The notes beneath the pieces were generated by a model. It saw only the letters and a list, made by a program, of their open reading frames with translations, was not told the origin of the DNA and did no database searches. The translations under genes and the position numbers were made by a program. A stretch of 64,000 nt of DNA. It comes from Acinetobacter sp. A47. GTDB lineage: Bacteria > Pseudomonadota > Gammaproteobacteria > Pseudomonadales > Moraxellaceae. The DNA lies in the NCBI RefSeq assembly GCF_000805455.1, contig NZ_JSUS01000071.1, forward strand, positions 558,001-622,000, in the 5' to 3' direction. Positions 16,963-25,953 of the stretch are shown here, piece by piece. The number at the start of each line of letters is the position of its first letter. Within the stretch, counting starts at the first letter, position 1.

Positions 16963-18270
16963 ATGAGTTCAGTCGAAGAAATTCATGTACCCAGCCTGCA
17001 AAGAAGTAAATACTTCGCCACCCTGGCCTTGATCATTGCCGTCGTGTCATGGATTGCTTTCATGGTCGCGGCGCATTTTCTTCCTGAATATAAATGGCTC
17101 ATCCATATTTTCATGCTCGGGGCAGAAGCAGGCGTGGTAGGCGGTTTGGCCGACTGGTATGCGGTCACGGTCCTGTTCCGCAATCCCTTTGGCAGAATGC
17201 CTTTACCGAAACTATTGCGTGACCACACTGAAATTATTCCACGCAATAAAGCACGCATTGCCGAGTCGATGGGACGTTTTGTGCAGGAAAATTTCCTGTC
17301 CCCGCAGATTGTGGAACGGAGTCTGCAAAATACCGATATCAGTCTGGCTGCCGGACAATGGCTGGCCAGTCCAAACAACAACCAGCAAGTGGTACAGATG
17401 ATCCAGCACACCGTACCCAAAATTTTTGAATTTGTCAGTCAGGATCAGATTGCCCGCTTTGTCCAGAATAACAGTGTGCAATGGGTCAGAAGCACCAAAG
17501 TCAACAAGCTGGCCAGCGAAATGTTGCGCGCGGTACTGGAAAATGATTTCCATCAGGATGTGTTGCAACGTGGCCTCGATCTGGCACATGAATGGATGGT
17601 CTCGCATCCGGAGGAAGCGCGGGACCTGTCACGTAAACTGTTTCAGGAACTGGGAGTCTGGAAGCTGGCCAAAGGTGCCAGCTGGATCGGGATTGATGTG
17701 CAGCAACGGACCATTGACTCCCTGATTGAAAAAGTCGAGTCGATGCTGGCTAATCCCGAACACCCGTGGCGTCAGGACATTGAGACTGCCACCCACAACC
17801 TGATGCTGCAACTGGCCAATCCCGACAGTGAAGCCAGCCAGCGTTTAAATCGTGGCAAAGATGCGCTGCTGGATAGCCCACAGGTGTTAAACTTTATCAG
17901 CGGTACTGTGGCAATTTTATGTGATGCCATCAAGACCGATTTAATGCAGCCCGATTCCGGCATCGCCACCAATTTACAGGCCGCGATTCAGCAACTGGGT
18001 GAAAGCCTGATCCAGAATGAAAAAGTACGCCATGTGTTGAATGAAAAAATGGTGGGCTTGGCAACCAATTTCAGTGAGCAATATAGCGACAAGATCATCC
18101 GTTATATCAGTGAGCGCATTCATGAATGGGATTCACGGGAAATGATTGCCAAAATCGAAAGCGAGGTGGGCGGTGACTTGCATATGATCCGCGTTAACGG
18201 CGTAATTGTCGGTGCCTTTATTGGTTTAGCGCTTGGTGTAATTCGTGCTATTGTGGAAAATGTTTTGTGA
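16963..18270 (+). CDS. DUF445 domain inner-membrane protein (YjiN-like)
   Basis: 435 residues. It has an N-terminal hydrophobic segment (about 20-42), a second around 45-60 followed by LGAEAGVVGGLADWYAVTVLFRNPFG, the DUF445 signature, a long helical soluble part, and a C-terminal hydrophobic segment (VIVGAFIGLALGVIRAIV). The family includes E. coli YjiN, and no firm function is known to me. It is the last gene of a possible three-gene unit with DUF924 and the lipoprotein. A structured repeat element starts about 45 bp after its stop codon. Confidence 0.87.
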   Translation: MSSVEEIHVPSLQRSKYFATLALIIAVVSWIAFMVAAHFLPEYKWLIHIFMLGAEAGVVGGLADWYAVTVLFRNPFGRMPLPKLLRDHTEIIPRNKARIAESMGRFVQENFLSPQIVERSLQNTDISLAAGQWLASPNNNQQVVQMIQHTVPKIFEFVSQDQIARFVQNNSVQWVRSTKVNKLASEMLRAVLENDFHQDVLQRGLDLAHEWMVSHPEEARDLSRKLFQELGVWKLAKGASWIGIDVQQRTIDSLIEKVESMLANPEHPWRQDIETATHNLMLQLANPDSEASQRLNRGKDALLDSPQVLNFISGTVAILCDAIKTDLMQPDSGIATNLQAAIQQLGESLIQNEKVRHVLNEKMVGLATNFSEQYSDKIIRYISERIHEWDSREMIAKIESEVGGDLHMIRVNGVIVGAFIGLALGVIRAIVENVL

Positions 18271-18315
18271 TATCGAATAAAAAACTGTTCCCTGTTCTAA
18301 ATAAGATATGCGGGA

Positions 18316-18470
18316 CAGGTTATTCGCAACCTGCGTGGTTTCAATTCAATGTTGTTTCTGCGAGGTAATCGAAACAATGCAAGAAGTGAACAGGTTTTGC
18401 GAATGACAATGCTTTTGGTTACTTTGGGCAAAACCAAAGTAACTCCAGCTGAAGGCTTATCCTGAAATTA
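18316..18470 (+). repeat. Structured interspersed repeat, copy 1 (3' of the DUF445 gene)
   Basis: About 155 bp with two helices. Outer helix: ATTCGCAACCTG (18322-18333) pairs with CAGGTTTTGCGAAT (18391-18404), leaving a TT bulge and a 57-nt interior. Second helix: GTTACTTTGG (18418-18427) pairs with CCAAAGTAAC (18434-18443). Conserved flanking words GAAGTGAACAGGTTTTG, GACAATG and GAAGGCTTATCC are shared with a copy at 35970-36118 on the other strand. The paired bases differ between copies but stay complementary. It lies downstream of a gene in the direction of transcription. Confidence 0.8.
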
Positions 18471-18537
18471 GGTGAGTACTCGGCAAGACACCGCCACAAT
18501 AAATAATTCATTAAAATTTAATTAGGTAATTTCAATC

Positions 18538-19692
18538 ATGTTGCAACTTCAGTCAAAACTCCCAAGCCAAGGCGTGACCATTTTTAGCATCATGACTGAA
18601 CTCGCACACCGGCTCAACGCTCTCAACCTGTCCCAGGGTTTTCCCGATTTCCCGGCCCCGCCTGCCCTGCTGGAAGCACTGACCCGGGCCACCCTCTCAG
18701 GCTATAACCAGTACCCGGCAGGTGATGGTGTCATGGCATTGCGTGAACAGCTCGCCGCCCAGTTTTTACAACGCGACCACCTCCCCTTGGATCCTGCCAC
18801 AGAAATCACCATTACTTCAGGCGCAACCATTGCCATCTTTTGCGCCATTCAAGCCTGCATTCATGCAGACGATGAAGTGATTATTTTCGATCCAAGCTAT
18901 GACAGCTATGCCCCTGCGGTTCAACTGGCGGGAGGAAAATCCATTCATCTCAATCTGGAAGCACCTTCTTTTCAGGTGGACTGGCAAAAAGTCAAAGACC
19001 GTATCAATGCCAAAACCCGCATGATCATTGTCAATACTCCGCATAACCCAACCGGTGCCATCTGGTCAGAACAGGACTGGCGTCAACTGATTGAACTGAT
19101 TCAAGATAAAAATATCGTGGTGCTGTCAGACGAAGTCTATGAGCATCTGGTCTTTGATGGGCAGAAACACTATAGCGCCCTCCAATTCCCAGAACTAAGA
19201 GAGCGTAGTTTTGTCATTGGCTCTTTTGGTAAAACCTATCATGTTACCGGCTGGAAAACGGGATATTGTGTAGCCTCACCACAGCTGATGCGCCTGTTTC
19301 GACAGATTTACCAGTTTGCCAATTTCTGTGGCAATATGCCGTGTCAACTGGCACTGGCCGAATACATGCAACAGCATCCTGAACATATTCAACAGCTCCC
19401 TAGCTTTTATCAGGCGAAACGGGATCTGTTGAATACCCAGCTGCAACACTCACGTTTTCAGTTCAGGCCTTCGCAAGGCACCTATTTCCAGAATCTGGAC
19501 TATAGCAAGATTCGCCCTGATCTGAATGATGTCGAGATGTGTCAGTTTCTGGCAGAGCAACACAAGATTGTGGCGATTCCGATTTCCGTGTTTTACCGAC
19601 AAGCGCCAGAATCACTGCGTCTGATCCGTTTCTGCTTCGCCAAAACCGACCAGACCCTACAACGTGCAGGAGACATTCTCCTCCAGTGTTGA
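18538..19692 (+). CDS. PLP-dependent aminotransferase, methionine aminotransferase (YbdL) type
   Basis: 384 residues, class I/II aminotransferase fold. Motifs: LNLSQGFPDFPAP at the N-terminus, YNQYPAGDGVMALRE, PHNPTGAIW (substrate/PLP loop), LSDEVYEHLVF with the PLP-contacting Asp and Tyr, and the Schiff-base lysine in SFGKTYHVTGWKTGYC. The overall pattern and the FANFCGNMPCQLALAEYM segment fit the methionine/kynurenine aminotransferase subgroup (E. coli YbdL), which transaminates methionine and aromatic or kynurenine-type substrates. The precise substrate is inferred. It starts at an ATG at 18538. The MATE gene follows at 95 bp on the same strand. Confidence 0.85.
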   Translation: MLQLQSKLPSQGVTIFSIMTELAHRLNALNLSQGFPDFPAPPALLEALTRATLSGYNQYPAGDGVMALREQLAAQFLQRDHLPLDPATEITITSGATIAIFCAIQACIHADDEVIIFDPSYDSYAPAVQLAGGKSIHLNLEAPSFQVDWQKVKDRINAKTRMIIVNTPHNPTGAIWSEQDWRQLIELIQDKNIVVLSDEVYEHLVFDGQKHYSALQFPELRERSFVIGSFGKTYHVTGWKTGYCVASPQLMRLFRQIYQFANFCGNMPCQLALAEYMQQHPEHIQQLPSFYQAKRDLLNTQLQHSRFQFRPSQGTYFQNLDYSKIRPDLNDVEMCQFLAEQHKIVAIPISVFYRQAPESLRLIRFCFAKTDQTLQRAGDILLQC

Positions 19693-19787
19693 TCAACAAA
19701 AAATAAACCGAACCATAAAGCTTTCCCTGCTGCTGATGATGCTATGTTGACAATGAGAGACATGCAGGAGAGGGTAAAGGAAACCGA

Positions 19788-21155
19788 ATGACTCCACGTC
19801 AACCGCTGGTGATGCAACCGAATCTCTGGAAAACTTTTTTTGTATTTCTGGTGCCTTTGATTGCCACCAATATTTTGCAGAACTTATCAGGTACCATTAA
19901 CACCGTTTTTGTCGGGCAAATGATGGGCGTAGATGCCATTGCCGCCGTATCGGTCTTTTTTCCGATCCTGTTCTTTTTACTGGCCTTTGTGATCGGGATT
20001 TCAGCCGGTACCACCGTGCTGGTCGGACAGGCCTGGGGGGCACAGAATCTTGAAAAAGTGCGCTGTGTCATCGGTTCTACGCTGTTCATGACCTTGATTG
20101 GTGGCTGTATCATTGCCGTGCTTGGGCTGGTGTTCGCCCGGGATATTCTGGAGCTGCTCGGTACGGATGCCCGGGTCATGCATCTGTCCTTGCCCTATAT
20201 GCAATGGATGCTGGTGGGTAGCCCGTTGCTGTTTGTCTATATTATCTATACCTCGATTTTGCGTGGTGTCGGCGACAGTGTCACCCCACTGATTGCATTA
20301 AGCCTGACCAGCCTGATTGGGCTGGCAGTCACCCCGGTCCTGCTCAAAGGCTATTTCGGTTTTCCTGCTTTAGGTATTGTTGCCCCGGCTATTGCAACCA
20401 TTCTCGGCTATGCCTTGGTGCTGATTTTTTTAACATTTTATCTGAACCATAAAAATCATCCCCTGAAGATTGATCGCCAGTTAATCCGGCATATCCGACA
20501 TGATGCTACGTTAAGCAAGCTCATTTTGAAGCTCGGGATTCCCACCGGAGTCCAGATGGTCACCACCTCTTTAGCCGGACTGGTCATTGTCGGCCTGATT
20601 AACCATTACGGCGCGCATGCCACCGCTGCCTATGGTGCCGTGAATCAGGTGCTGAACTATATCCAGTTCCCAGCGCTTTCCATTTCCATTGCAGCCTCCA
20701 TCTTTGCCGCACAAGCCATTGGTGCAGGCCAGCCCGACTTACTGGCCAGAGTGACCCGTACCGCCCTGGGTATGAATATCCTGTTTACCGGAACCCTGAT
20801 TGTACTGGCCTATCTGTTTTCCAAATATTTAATGGCCTTATTCATTACCGATGAAAGCGTGATGATACTGGGGCAAAAACTGTTATTTATTGTGCTGTGG
20901 TCAATCCTGTTCTTTGGCGCCAGTGCAATTTTTGCTTCAATCATGCGTGCCAGCGGTACAGTCAACATGCCGATGCTGATCAATATTTTCACCATTCTCC
21001 TGATCGAAGTTCCCTGTGCCTACTGGTTTAGCTCAATGTGGGGCTTAACCGGGATCTGGATTGCCTATGCACTGTCCTTTGTCAGCCTATGTATCTTCCA
21101 AGGCTTTTATTATCAATTCTTCTGGAAAAAATCAAAAATCAAGGTCCTGATTTAA
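19788..21155 (+). CDS. MATE family efflux transporter
   Basis: 455 residues with about twelve hydrophobic segments arranged as two repeats, as in multidrug and toxic compound extrusion proteins. Typical segments are PLIATNILQNLSGTINTVFVGQMMG near the N-terminus, SAGTTVLVGQAWGAQN, and in the second half AYGAVNQVLNYIQFPALSISIAASIFAAQAIGAGQ. It exports organic cations in exchange for Na+ or H+ across the inner membrane; the substrates here are unknown. AGGAGAGGG lies upstream of the ATG. A strong terminator follows at 21163-21193, shared with the convergent SDR gene. Confidence 0.92.
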   Translation: MTPRQPLVMQPNLWKTFFVFLVPLIATNILQNLSGTINTVFVGQMMGVDAIAAVSVFFPILFFLLAFVIGISAGTTVLVGQAWGAQNLEKVRCVIGSTLFMTLIGGCIIAVLGLVFARDILELLGTDARVMHLSLPYMQWMLVGSPLLFVYIIYTSILRGVGDSVTPLIALSLTSLIGLAVTPVLLKGYFGFPALGIVAPAIATILGYALVLIFLTFYLNHKNHPLKIDRQLIRHIRHDATLSKLILKLGIPTGVQMVTTSLAGLVIVGLINHYGAHATAAYGAVNQVLNYIQFPALSISIAASIFAAQAIGAGQPDLLARVTRTALGMNILFTGTLIVLAYLFSKYLMALFITDESVMILGQKLLFIVLWSILFFGASAIFASIMRASGTVNMPMLINIFTILLIEVPCAYWFSSMWGLTGIWIAYALSFVSLCIFQGFYYQFFWKKSKIKVLI

Positions 21156-21162
21156 AGAAAAT

Positions 21163-21194
21163 AAAAAAGCCATTCACAAAGAATGGCTTTTTTA
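21163..21194. terminator. Bidirectional terminator between MATE and SDR genes
   Basis: AAAAAAGCCATTC, a 5-nt loop, then GAATGGCTTTTTT. The perfect stem with A-tract and T-tract on either side serves both convergent genes. Confidence 0.9.
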
Positions 21195-21206
21195 TGGCGG
21201 GACAAA

Positions 21207-22034
21207 TTACAGCATTTTGGTCGCAAGCGCCGCAATGCGTTGATAACCAGTCGGGAACAGGCGCTGGAAAGAATCCACAATACGTGCATCGGTACCAATC
21301 AATAAACGGCGTTTGTCTTTGAGTACTGCATTCAAGATCTGGCGCGCAGCTTCTTCTGGCGGAGTACGCAGGAATTTATCAAATTGTGTAATCGACTTGC
21401 CCGGGTCCATGCCCAGACTCTTCAGGCTGTCATTCATTTTTGCGGCTTTGGCAATATTGGTACGAATCCCGCCCGGGTGCACGCAGAGTGAGCTGACACC
21501 GCTCTTTTCAATGTCCAGTTCCTGACGCAATGACTCTGTAAAACCACGCACTGCGAACTTGGTTGCATTATATGCAGACTGGGTCGGCTGTGAGGTTAAA
21601 CCAAAAATACTGGAAATATTGATGATATGCCCATCTTTGGTTTGTTTAATCAGCGGCAGGAATTCCTTGGTACCGTAAACCACACCCCAGAAGTTAATTC
21701 CGACAATCCATTCCAGATCTTCATAGCTGGCACCTTCCACCGTTGAACCCAGTGCCACACCTGCATTATTGAAGATCATATTTACCGAACCATGATCCTG
21801 TACGGTGTCCTGTGCCCACTGCTTTACCGCGTCACGGTTTGAAACATCAACCACCTTGGTGGTGACGGTTACAGGATACTGTTTTACCAGCTCGACAGTC
21901 TGTGTCAGGCCTTTCTCATTGATATCACTCAACGATAAATGGCAGCCCTGTTTCGCCAGCAAAACGGCTAACTGTTGTCCAATCCCAGAACCTGCACCGG
22001 TGATCGCTGCGACTTTATTTTTAAAATTTTTCAT
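21207..22034 (-). CDS. Short-chain dehydrogenase/reductase
   Basis: 275 residues, Rossmann-fold oxidoreductase using NAD(P)H. The cofactor motif TGAGSGIG is at about residues 14-21, followed by FNNAGVALG, the catalytic Ser in INISSIFG, and Tyr-X3-Lys in SAYNATKFAVRG. The C-terminal segment (GMDPGKSITQFDKFLRTPPEEAARQIL and the TGYQRIAALATKML end) is of the type found in SDRs linked to fatty-alcohol, aldehyde or lipid metabolism in Acinetobacter; the substrate is not certain. It is divergent from a TetR gene, and a palindrome overlaps its promoter. Confidence 0.85.
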   Translation of the reverse strand: MKNFKNKVAAITGAGSGIGQQLAVLLAKQGCHLSLSDINEKGLTQTVELVKQYPVTVTTKVVDVSNRDAVKQWAQDTVQDHGSVNMIFNNAGVALGSTVEGASYEDLEWIVGINFWGVVYGTKEFLPLIKQTKDGHIINISSIFGLTSQPTQSAYNATKFAVRGFTESLRQELDIEKSGVSSLCVHPGGIRTNIAKAAKMNDSLKSLGMDPGKSITQFDKFLRTPPEEAARQILNAVLKDKRRLLIGTDARIVDSFQRLFPTGYQRIAALATKML

Positions 22035-22103
22035 TGCCTATCCTTTGTATTGCGAATGATGTGCACATATTCACCGAGACCATGTGCAGTTTAAGCTGTA
22101 ACC

Positions 22104-22132
22104 AATATAATTTTGACAATACAGGTTGTCAA
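22104..22132 (-). promoter_or_regulatory. Promoter of the SDR gene with overlapping TetR-type operator
   Basis: On the minus strand TTGACA (complement of 22127-22132), a 17-bp spacer and TATATT (complement of 22104-22109) form a near-consensus sigma-70 promoter. The palindrome TTGACAATACAGGTTGTCAA (22113-22132, 7-bp arms, 6-bp centre) covers the -35 and most of the spacer. The adjacent divergent TetR gene is the obvious candidate repressor. Confidence 0.7.
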
Positions 22133-22336
22133 TATAGTACAGCCGGGCGTTAAGACAAATAGCAATAATAGACATCCAGCATGTCATAATAGGCCTATTT
22201 ACATTCCTGAGCGAAGCGGGTTAAAACAGACAAGGCATATTTTCAAAATTGCGATATGCTAGTCCAATAGTGCATGGCAACCCGGTAAAAAAGCACCAGT
22301 GACACGATTTAGAGAATTTTAGGGAACGGTTTTTTA
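22133..22336. other. Intergenic region between the SDR promoter and the tetR-type gene
   Basis: No gene was seen here. It must hold the promoter of the TetR gene. TTTTAGGGAACGG just before the ATG at 22337 supplies a ribosome-binding site (AGGGA). No second full copy of the 22113-22132 palindrome was found on this side. Confidence 0.5.
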
Positions 22337-23011
22337 ATGGCAAAACAGCAAGCGACAGACAAGAAAAAAAAGACAGCGACCAAAGAGCGCCAGTTCAAGG
22401 GGCTCTCTTTAACCGAACGTAAAGAGGCACGGCGTGAAAAGCTGATTGAAGCAGGGATTGCGACTTATGGCACCCATGGCTTCTTCTCGGTCACGGTCAA
22501 GGACGTCTGCAACGAGGCCAAGCTGACAGAGCGCTACTTTTATGAATCGTTTAAGAAAAGTGAGGAGCTGTTCCAGACCGTATTCCTGAAAATGATTGAA
22601 AAGATGCAGAGTTGCCTGACTCAGGCCGTGCTCATGGCAGCACCTGAACCTAAAAATATGGTCAATGCCGGCTTATCCGCATTATTAAATGCCATCAAGG
22701 ATGATCCGCGTATGGCACGGATTATTTATATTGATGCCATGCTGGTGCAGGACCTGCATAATCAGGCCACCATTCAGGAAACCCTGACCCAGTTCGACCG
22801 TATTATCCAGGGCTTTGTGATGATCACCATGCCCAATGCACCGCAGAGCACGGAAGAAGTATCGCTGATGGCAACCGGCTTAAACGGTTATGTAACCCAT
22901 ATTATTATCCGCTGGGTCTCGGAAGGCTTCAAACAACCGCTCGAAGATGTTTTATCTGCCTGTTGTGCGGTATTTTTATCCTTTATCGAAACCACCTCGC
23001 AAAAAAGATAA
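22337..23011 (+). CDS. TetR/AcrR family transcriptional regulator
   Basis: 224 residues. After a Lys-rich N-terminal tail (about 20 residues) comes a TetR helix-turn-helix: REKLIEAGIATYGTHGFFSVTVKDVCNEAKLTERYFYESFKKSEELF (given here only as the block around residues 36-80), with recognition-helix residues LTERYFYESF. The C-terminal part is a helical ligand-binding domain. It is divergent from the SDR gene and probably represses it through the palindrome at 22113-22132. By analogy with similar pairs a lipid or fatty-acid derived ligand is possible, but this is a guess. Confidence 0.9.
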   Translation: MAKQQATDKKKKTATKERQFKGLSLTERKEARREKLIEAGIATYGTHGFFSVTVKDVCNEAKLTERYFYESFKKSEELFQTVFLKMIEKMQSCLTQAVLMAAPEPKNMVNAGLSALLNAIKDDPRMARIIYIDAMLVQDLHNQATIQETLTQFDRIIQGFVMITMPNAPQSTEEVSLMATGLNGYVTHIIIRWVSEGFKQPLEDVLSACCAVFLSFIETTSQKR

Positions 23012-23098
23012 AATCATTTTACAGTTTTGTGACAGGCAGCTGCATGAAATGACAGTTTAGTTAAACAAATGAATTTATTTGCTTTATGGCTAGATTCA

Positions 23099-23116
23099 CT
23101 GTCATCATATGGTCAT
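23099..23116 (+). promoter_or_regulatory. Candidate Pho box upstream of phoB
   Basis: CTGTCATCATATGGTCAT has a perfect first half-site CTGTCAT, a 4-bp spacer and a weaker second half TGGTCAT, the 7-4-7 layout of PhoB sites. Extra single half-sites occur at 23183-23189 (TTGTCAT) and 23210-23216 (CTGTCAT). Autoregulation of phoBR is common. Confidence 0.45.
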
Positions 23117-23261
23117 TGTGCTGCCCCACAATTGTCACAATTTATTGCTAAATTCGACTTTATTCCCTCTTTTGCAATGATATTGTCATAATTAATCTTT
23201 GTAATAAGCCTGTCATAACAACAAAACGGTTCACCGTTACAGATTTTAAGGGTATTGCGCT

Positions 23262-23972
23262 GTGAAAGATGACTATATTTTAATTGTCGATGATGAGTTA
23301 CCGATCCGCGAAATGATCCATACCTCTTTGGATATGGCAGGCTTCCAGTGTTTACAGGCGGAAGATGCCAAACAGGCGCATCAGATTATCGTTGACCAGC
23401 GTCCTGCACTTATCTTGCTGGACTGGATGTTACCGGGCGGTGTCAGTGGTGTAGACTTATGCCGTCGCCTGAAGCGCGACGAAAACCTGTCTGAAATTCC
23501 TGTGATCATGCTGACGGCACGGGGTGAAGAAGACCATAAAGTCCAGGGGCTGGATGCTGGTGCAGATGACTACATGACCAAACCCTTCTCGACACGTGAA
23601 CTGGTTTCCCGTATCAAGGCGGTATTACGTCGTGCCAATGCCCTCAGCGGTGAAAAAGTCATTGATGCCAATGGCCTGTTACTGGACCCGGTCAGCCAGC
23701 GCGTCAGTTTTGGCAACAGTATTTTAGACATGGGGCCAACCGAATACCGTCTACTGGCCTTCTTTATGACGCATCCGGAACGGGCCTATACACGCGCGCA
23801 ACTGCTCGACCAGGTCTGGGGTGGCAATGTCTATATTGAAGACCGTACCATTGATGTACACATCCGCCGTTTACGCAAAGTACTGGAGCCTTTTGGTGTT
23901 GACCGCTTTGTGCAGACGGTTCGTGGCACCGGTTACCGTTTCTCGACACGAGCTGATTTAGCAGTAGGTTAA
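23262..23972 (+). CDS. phoB: Phosphate regulon response regulator PhoB
   Basis: 236 residues, starting at a GTG. The receiver domain has the acidic pair Asp10/Asp11, the phosphoacceptor Asp54 (LLDWMLPGG) and Lys107 (MTKPFS). The OmpR/PhoB winged-helix DNA-binding domain ends with [25 protein letters not shown] and GTGYRFS. When phosphorylated by PhoR under phosphate limitation it activates phosphate scavenging genes. It is 10 bp before phoR. The LDQVWG and [13 protein letters not shown] segments separate PhoB from other OmpR-type regulators. Confidence 0.94.
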   Translation: MKDDYILIVDDELPIREMIHTSLDMAGFQCLQAEDAKQAHQIIVDQRPALILLDWMLPGGVSGVDLCRRLKRDENLSEIPVIMLTARGEEDHKVQGLDAGADDYMTKPFSTRELVSRIKAVLRRANALSGEKVIDANGLLLDPVSQRVSFGNSILDMGPTEYRLLAFFMTHPERAYTRAQLLDQVWGGNVYIEDRTIDVHIRRLRKVLEPFGVDRFVQTVRGTGYRFSTRADLAVG

Positions 23973-23982
23973 AAAATCTTTT

Positions 23983-25341
23983 ATGTACGAACCGTATCCC
24001 GTTCCTGAACTCGCACGTGAACACCAGCGTTTTCGCTACAGCAGTTTATGGACGTTTGCAAAACAAGATTTAAGGCTGTTACTTTTTTTCTTGGTGATTG
24101 CAAGCTTAATCGGATTGGGGGCCGGTTACTTCTGGAGCTGTATCTTTGTTGCTTTTGTGGTGTTCTTTGCCTTGCAGCTCCGTTCACTTTATCTGGTCAA
24201 TGAATGGATTTCAAACCGTCCTTATGATGTCCCACCCAACCTGAACGGGATCTGGGGCGCATTACTGTTCAATGTCTACCGTGCACAACGTCAGGAACGT
24301 ATCGTTCAGGCCGAAATGGTCGGCCTGATTGACCGTGCCCAGTCTTCTCTGGTGGCACTGGCCGAAGCCGTGGTACTGATTGATGATCAGCACCAGATCG
24401 AATGGTGGAATCCGGCAGCGGAAAAACTGCTCGGGATTAGCCCGCTGGATCGTGGCCGCAATTTATTGTCTATTCTGCGCCAACCCAGCTTTATTGAATA
24501 TTTTAATCATAGCGAACAGTCTCCTGATGGCATTCGTCTGCAAGCCCAAATGGATGAAGAACGTTATGTACAGGTCAAGCTGACCCGCTTTGGAGGCGAA
24601 AGCCGTTTGCTGGTCGCCTATGACACGACCCGTGTCCATAATCTGGAACAGATGCGTAAAGACTTTGTTGACAATATTTCCCACGAGTTACGTACCCCGT
24701 TAACGGTATTGAGCGGTTATATCGAAACCTTTACCGATCAGGATGATATTACCCCACGCTGGAAACGTGCTTTCACGCAAATGCAATCCCAGACCAAACG
24801 TATGAATGCCTTGGTCAATGATCTCTTGTTATTGTCCAATCTGGAAAACAATAAAAAAGTTGCAAAGAACCAGATTATTGATATGGCCAACCTGATGAAC
24901 CAGATCTTTGATGATGCCCGTGCCTATAATCTGGATTATGGTCATACCCTGAATCTGGATATTGATAGCCATTGTGACCTGATTGGCTCGGACATCGAGA
25001 TCGCCAGTGCATTCAGCAACCTGATCACCAATGCAATTAAATATACCCCGCCCGGCGGCATTATTACCATTGGCTGGCATGAGGCCGGCGATCATGCTTT
25101 CTTTAGCGTACAGGATAATGGAATCGGCATTGACCCCAAACATTTACCGCGCCTGACTGAACGCTTCTATCGGGTGGATAGCGCACGTAGCCGGCAAACC
25201 GGCGGTACCGGCTTGGGACTGGCCATTGTCAAGCATGTCCTGATGCAACATGGTGCCCATCTGGAAATCACGTCCAAGGAAAACGAAGGCTCGACCTTTA
25301 CCGCAGTCTTTCCGAAAGAACGCCTGTATCGTATGCTGTAG
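23983..25341 (+). CDS. phoR: Phosphate regulon sensor histidine kinase PhoR
   Basis: 452 residues. Two N-terminal membrane segments (about 31-49 and 50-70) have almost no periplasmic loop, as in PhoR. A PAS domain (about 118-215) precedes the HisKA domain with phosphoacceptor His234 (DNISHELRTPLTVL), and the HATPase domain has NLITNAIKYTPPGG, DNGIGIDPKHLPRLTERFYRVD and GGTGLGLAIVKHVL. It phosphorylates PhoB at low phosphate, normally under control of the Pst transporter and PhoU, which are not in this window. It directly follows phoB and ends in a bidirectional terminator. Confidence 0.95.
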   Translation: MYEPYPVPELAREHQRFRYSSLWTFAKQDLRLLLFFLVIASLIGLGAGYFWSCIFVAFVVFFALQLRSLYLVNEWISNRPYDVPPNLNGIWGALLFNVYRAQRQERIVQAEMVGLIDRAQSSLVALAEAVVLIDDQHQIEWWNPAAEKLLGISPLDRGRNLLSILRQPSFIEYFNHSEQSPDGIRLQAQMDEERYVQVKLTRFGGESRLLVAYDTTRVHNLEQMRKDFVDNISHELRTPLTVLSGYIETFTDQDDITPRWKRAFTQMQSQTKRMNALVNDLLLLSNLENNKKVAKNQIIDMANLMNQIFDDARAYNLDYGHTLNLDIDSHCDLIGSDIEIASAFSNLITNAIKYTPPGGIITIGWHEAGDHAFFSVQDNGIGIDPKHLPRLTERFYRVDSARSRQTGGTGLGLAIVKHVLMQHGAHLEITSKENEGSTFTAVFPKERLYRML

Positions 25342-25356
25342 CAAGAGCATGCTGAT

Positions 25357-25391
25357 AAAAAAAGCCGATTCTTCCTGATCGGCTTTTTTTG
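25357..25391. terminator. Bidirectional terminator between phoR and the PACE gene
   Basis: A-tract, GCCGAT (25364-25369), an 8-nt loop, ATCGGC (25378-25383) and T-tract, placed between two convergent genes. Confidence 0.88.
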
Positions 25392-25406
25392 TGTGACCCG
25401 TTTCGG

Positions 25407-25859
25407 TTAGTGACTGGCAGTCGCCTTAGGCTCTGTTGACTCGAGCAAATGACTCGGCAACCCAAAAACATGATCAAAAAAGTAATTATAAACAAAGGTA
25501 TAGCATGGGATCAGCACCATCAGGCTAAAGTCCAGTAAAAAGGCCTTGACCAGACTGATTTGCATCCACCAGGCGATCAGTGGAATCAAAATCATCACCA
25601 GCACAACCTGAAAACCGATCGCATGAGCGACCCGTCTTAATACAGTACGTTTTTTCAAAGACTGTGTTTTTTCCCACATCTCAAACACGTAGTTATAAAA
25701 AAAGTTTACCGTCACGGCGATGACTGCAATTAAAATTGATAATGGGCCGGTATGGCTAATGGTGGTACCTGACAGTACTGCCAGCACCATTGCACAAATA
25801 AAAAAGCTAAAGACTTCATAGAAAAAGACATACGTGATTCTTCTCTTGGTTCCTTGCAT
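25407..25859 (-). CDS. aceI: PACE family efflux transporter (AceI type)
   Basis: 150 residues from the ATG at 25859 (AAGG 7 nt upstream; a GTG at 25865 is less likely). It has four membrane helices in two tandem bacterial-transmembrane-pair domains. Family motifs: GTKRRITYVFFYEVF at the N-terminus, the NFFYNYVFEMWEK and YTFVYNYFFDHVFGLP pair, with conserved charged residues in the membrane. The family pumps biguanides and diamines such as chlorhexidine and short polyamines, as shown for A. baumannii AceI. Divergent from a LysR gene, the same layout as aceI-aceR. Acinetobacter can carry more than one PACE paralogue, so orthology to aceI itself is probable rather than proven. Confidence 0.85.
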   Translation of the reverse strand: MQGTKRRITYVFFYEVFSFFICAMVLAVLSGTTISHTGPLSILIAVIAVTVNFFYNYVFEMWEKTQSLKKRTVLRRVAHAIGFQVVLVMILIPLIAWWMQISLVKAFLLDFSLMVLIPCYTFVYNYFFDHVFGLPSHLLESTEPKATASH

Positions 25860-25953
25860 GAGCACACCTTAAAATCAATAATGAGTGGATTTTACGCTTA
25901 AATTTTGATAAAAAAAGTCAATCGTTATCAGTATGACTGACAAGGAAACAGAC

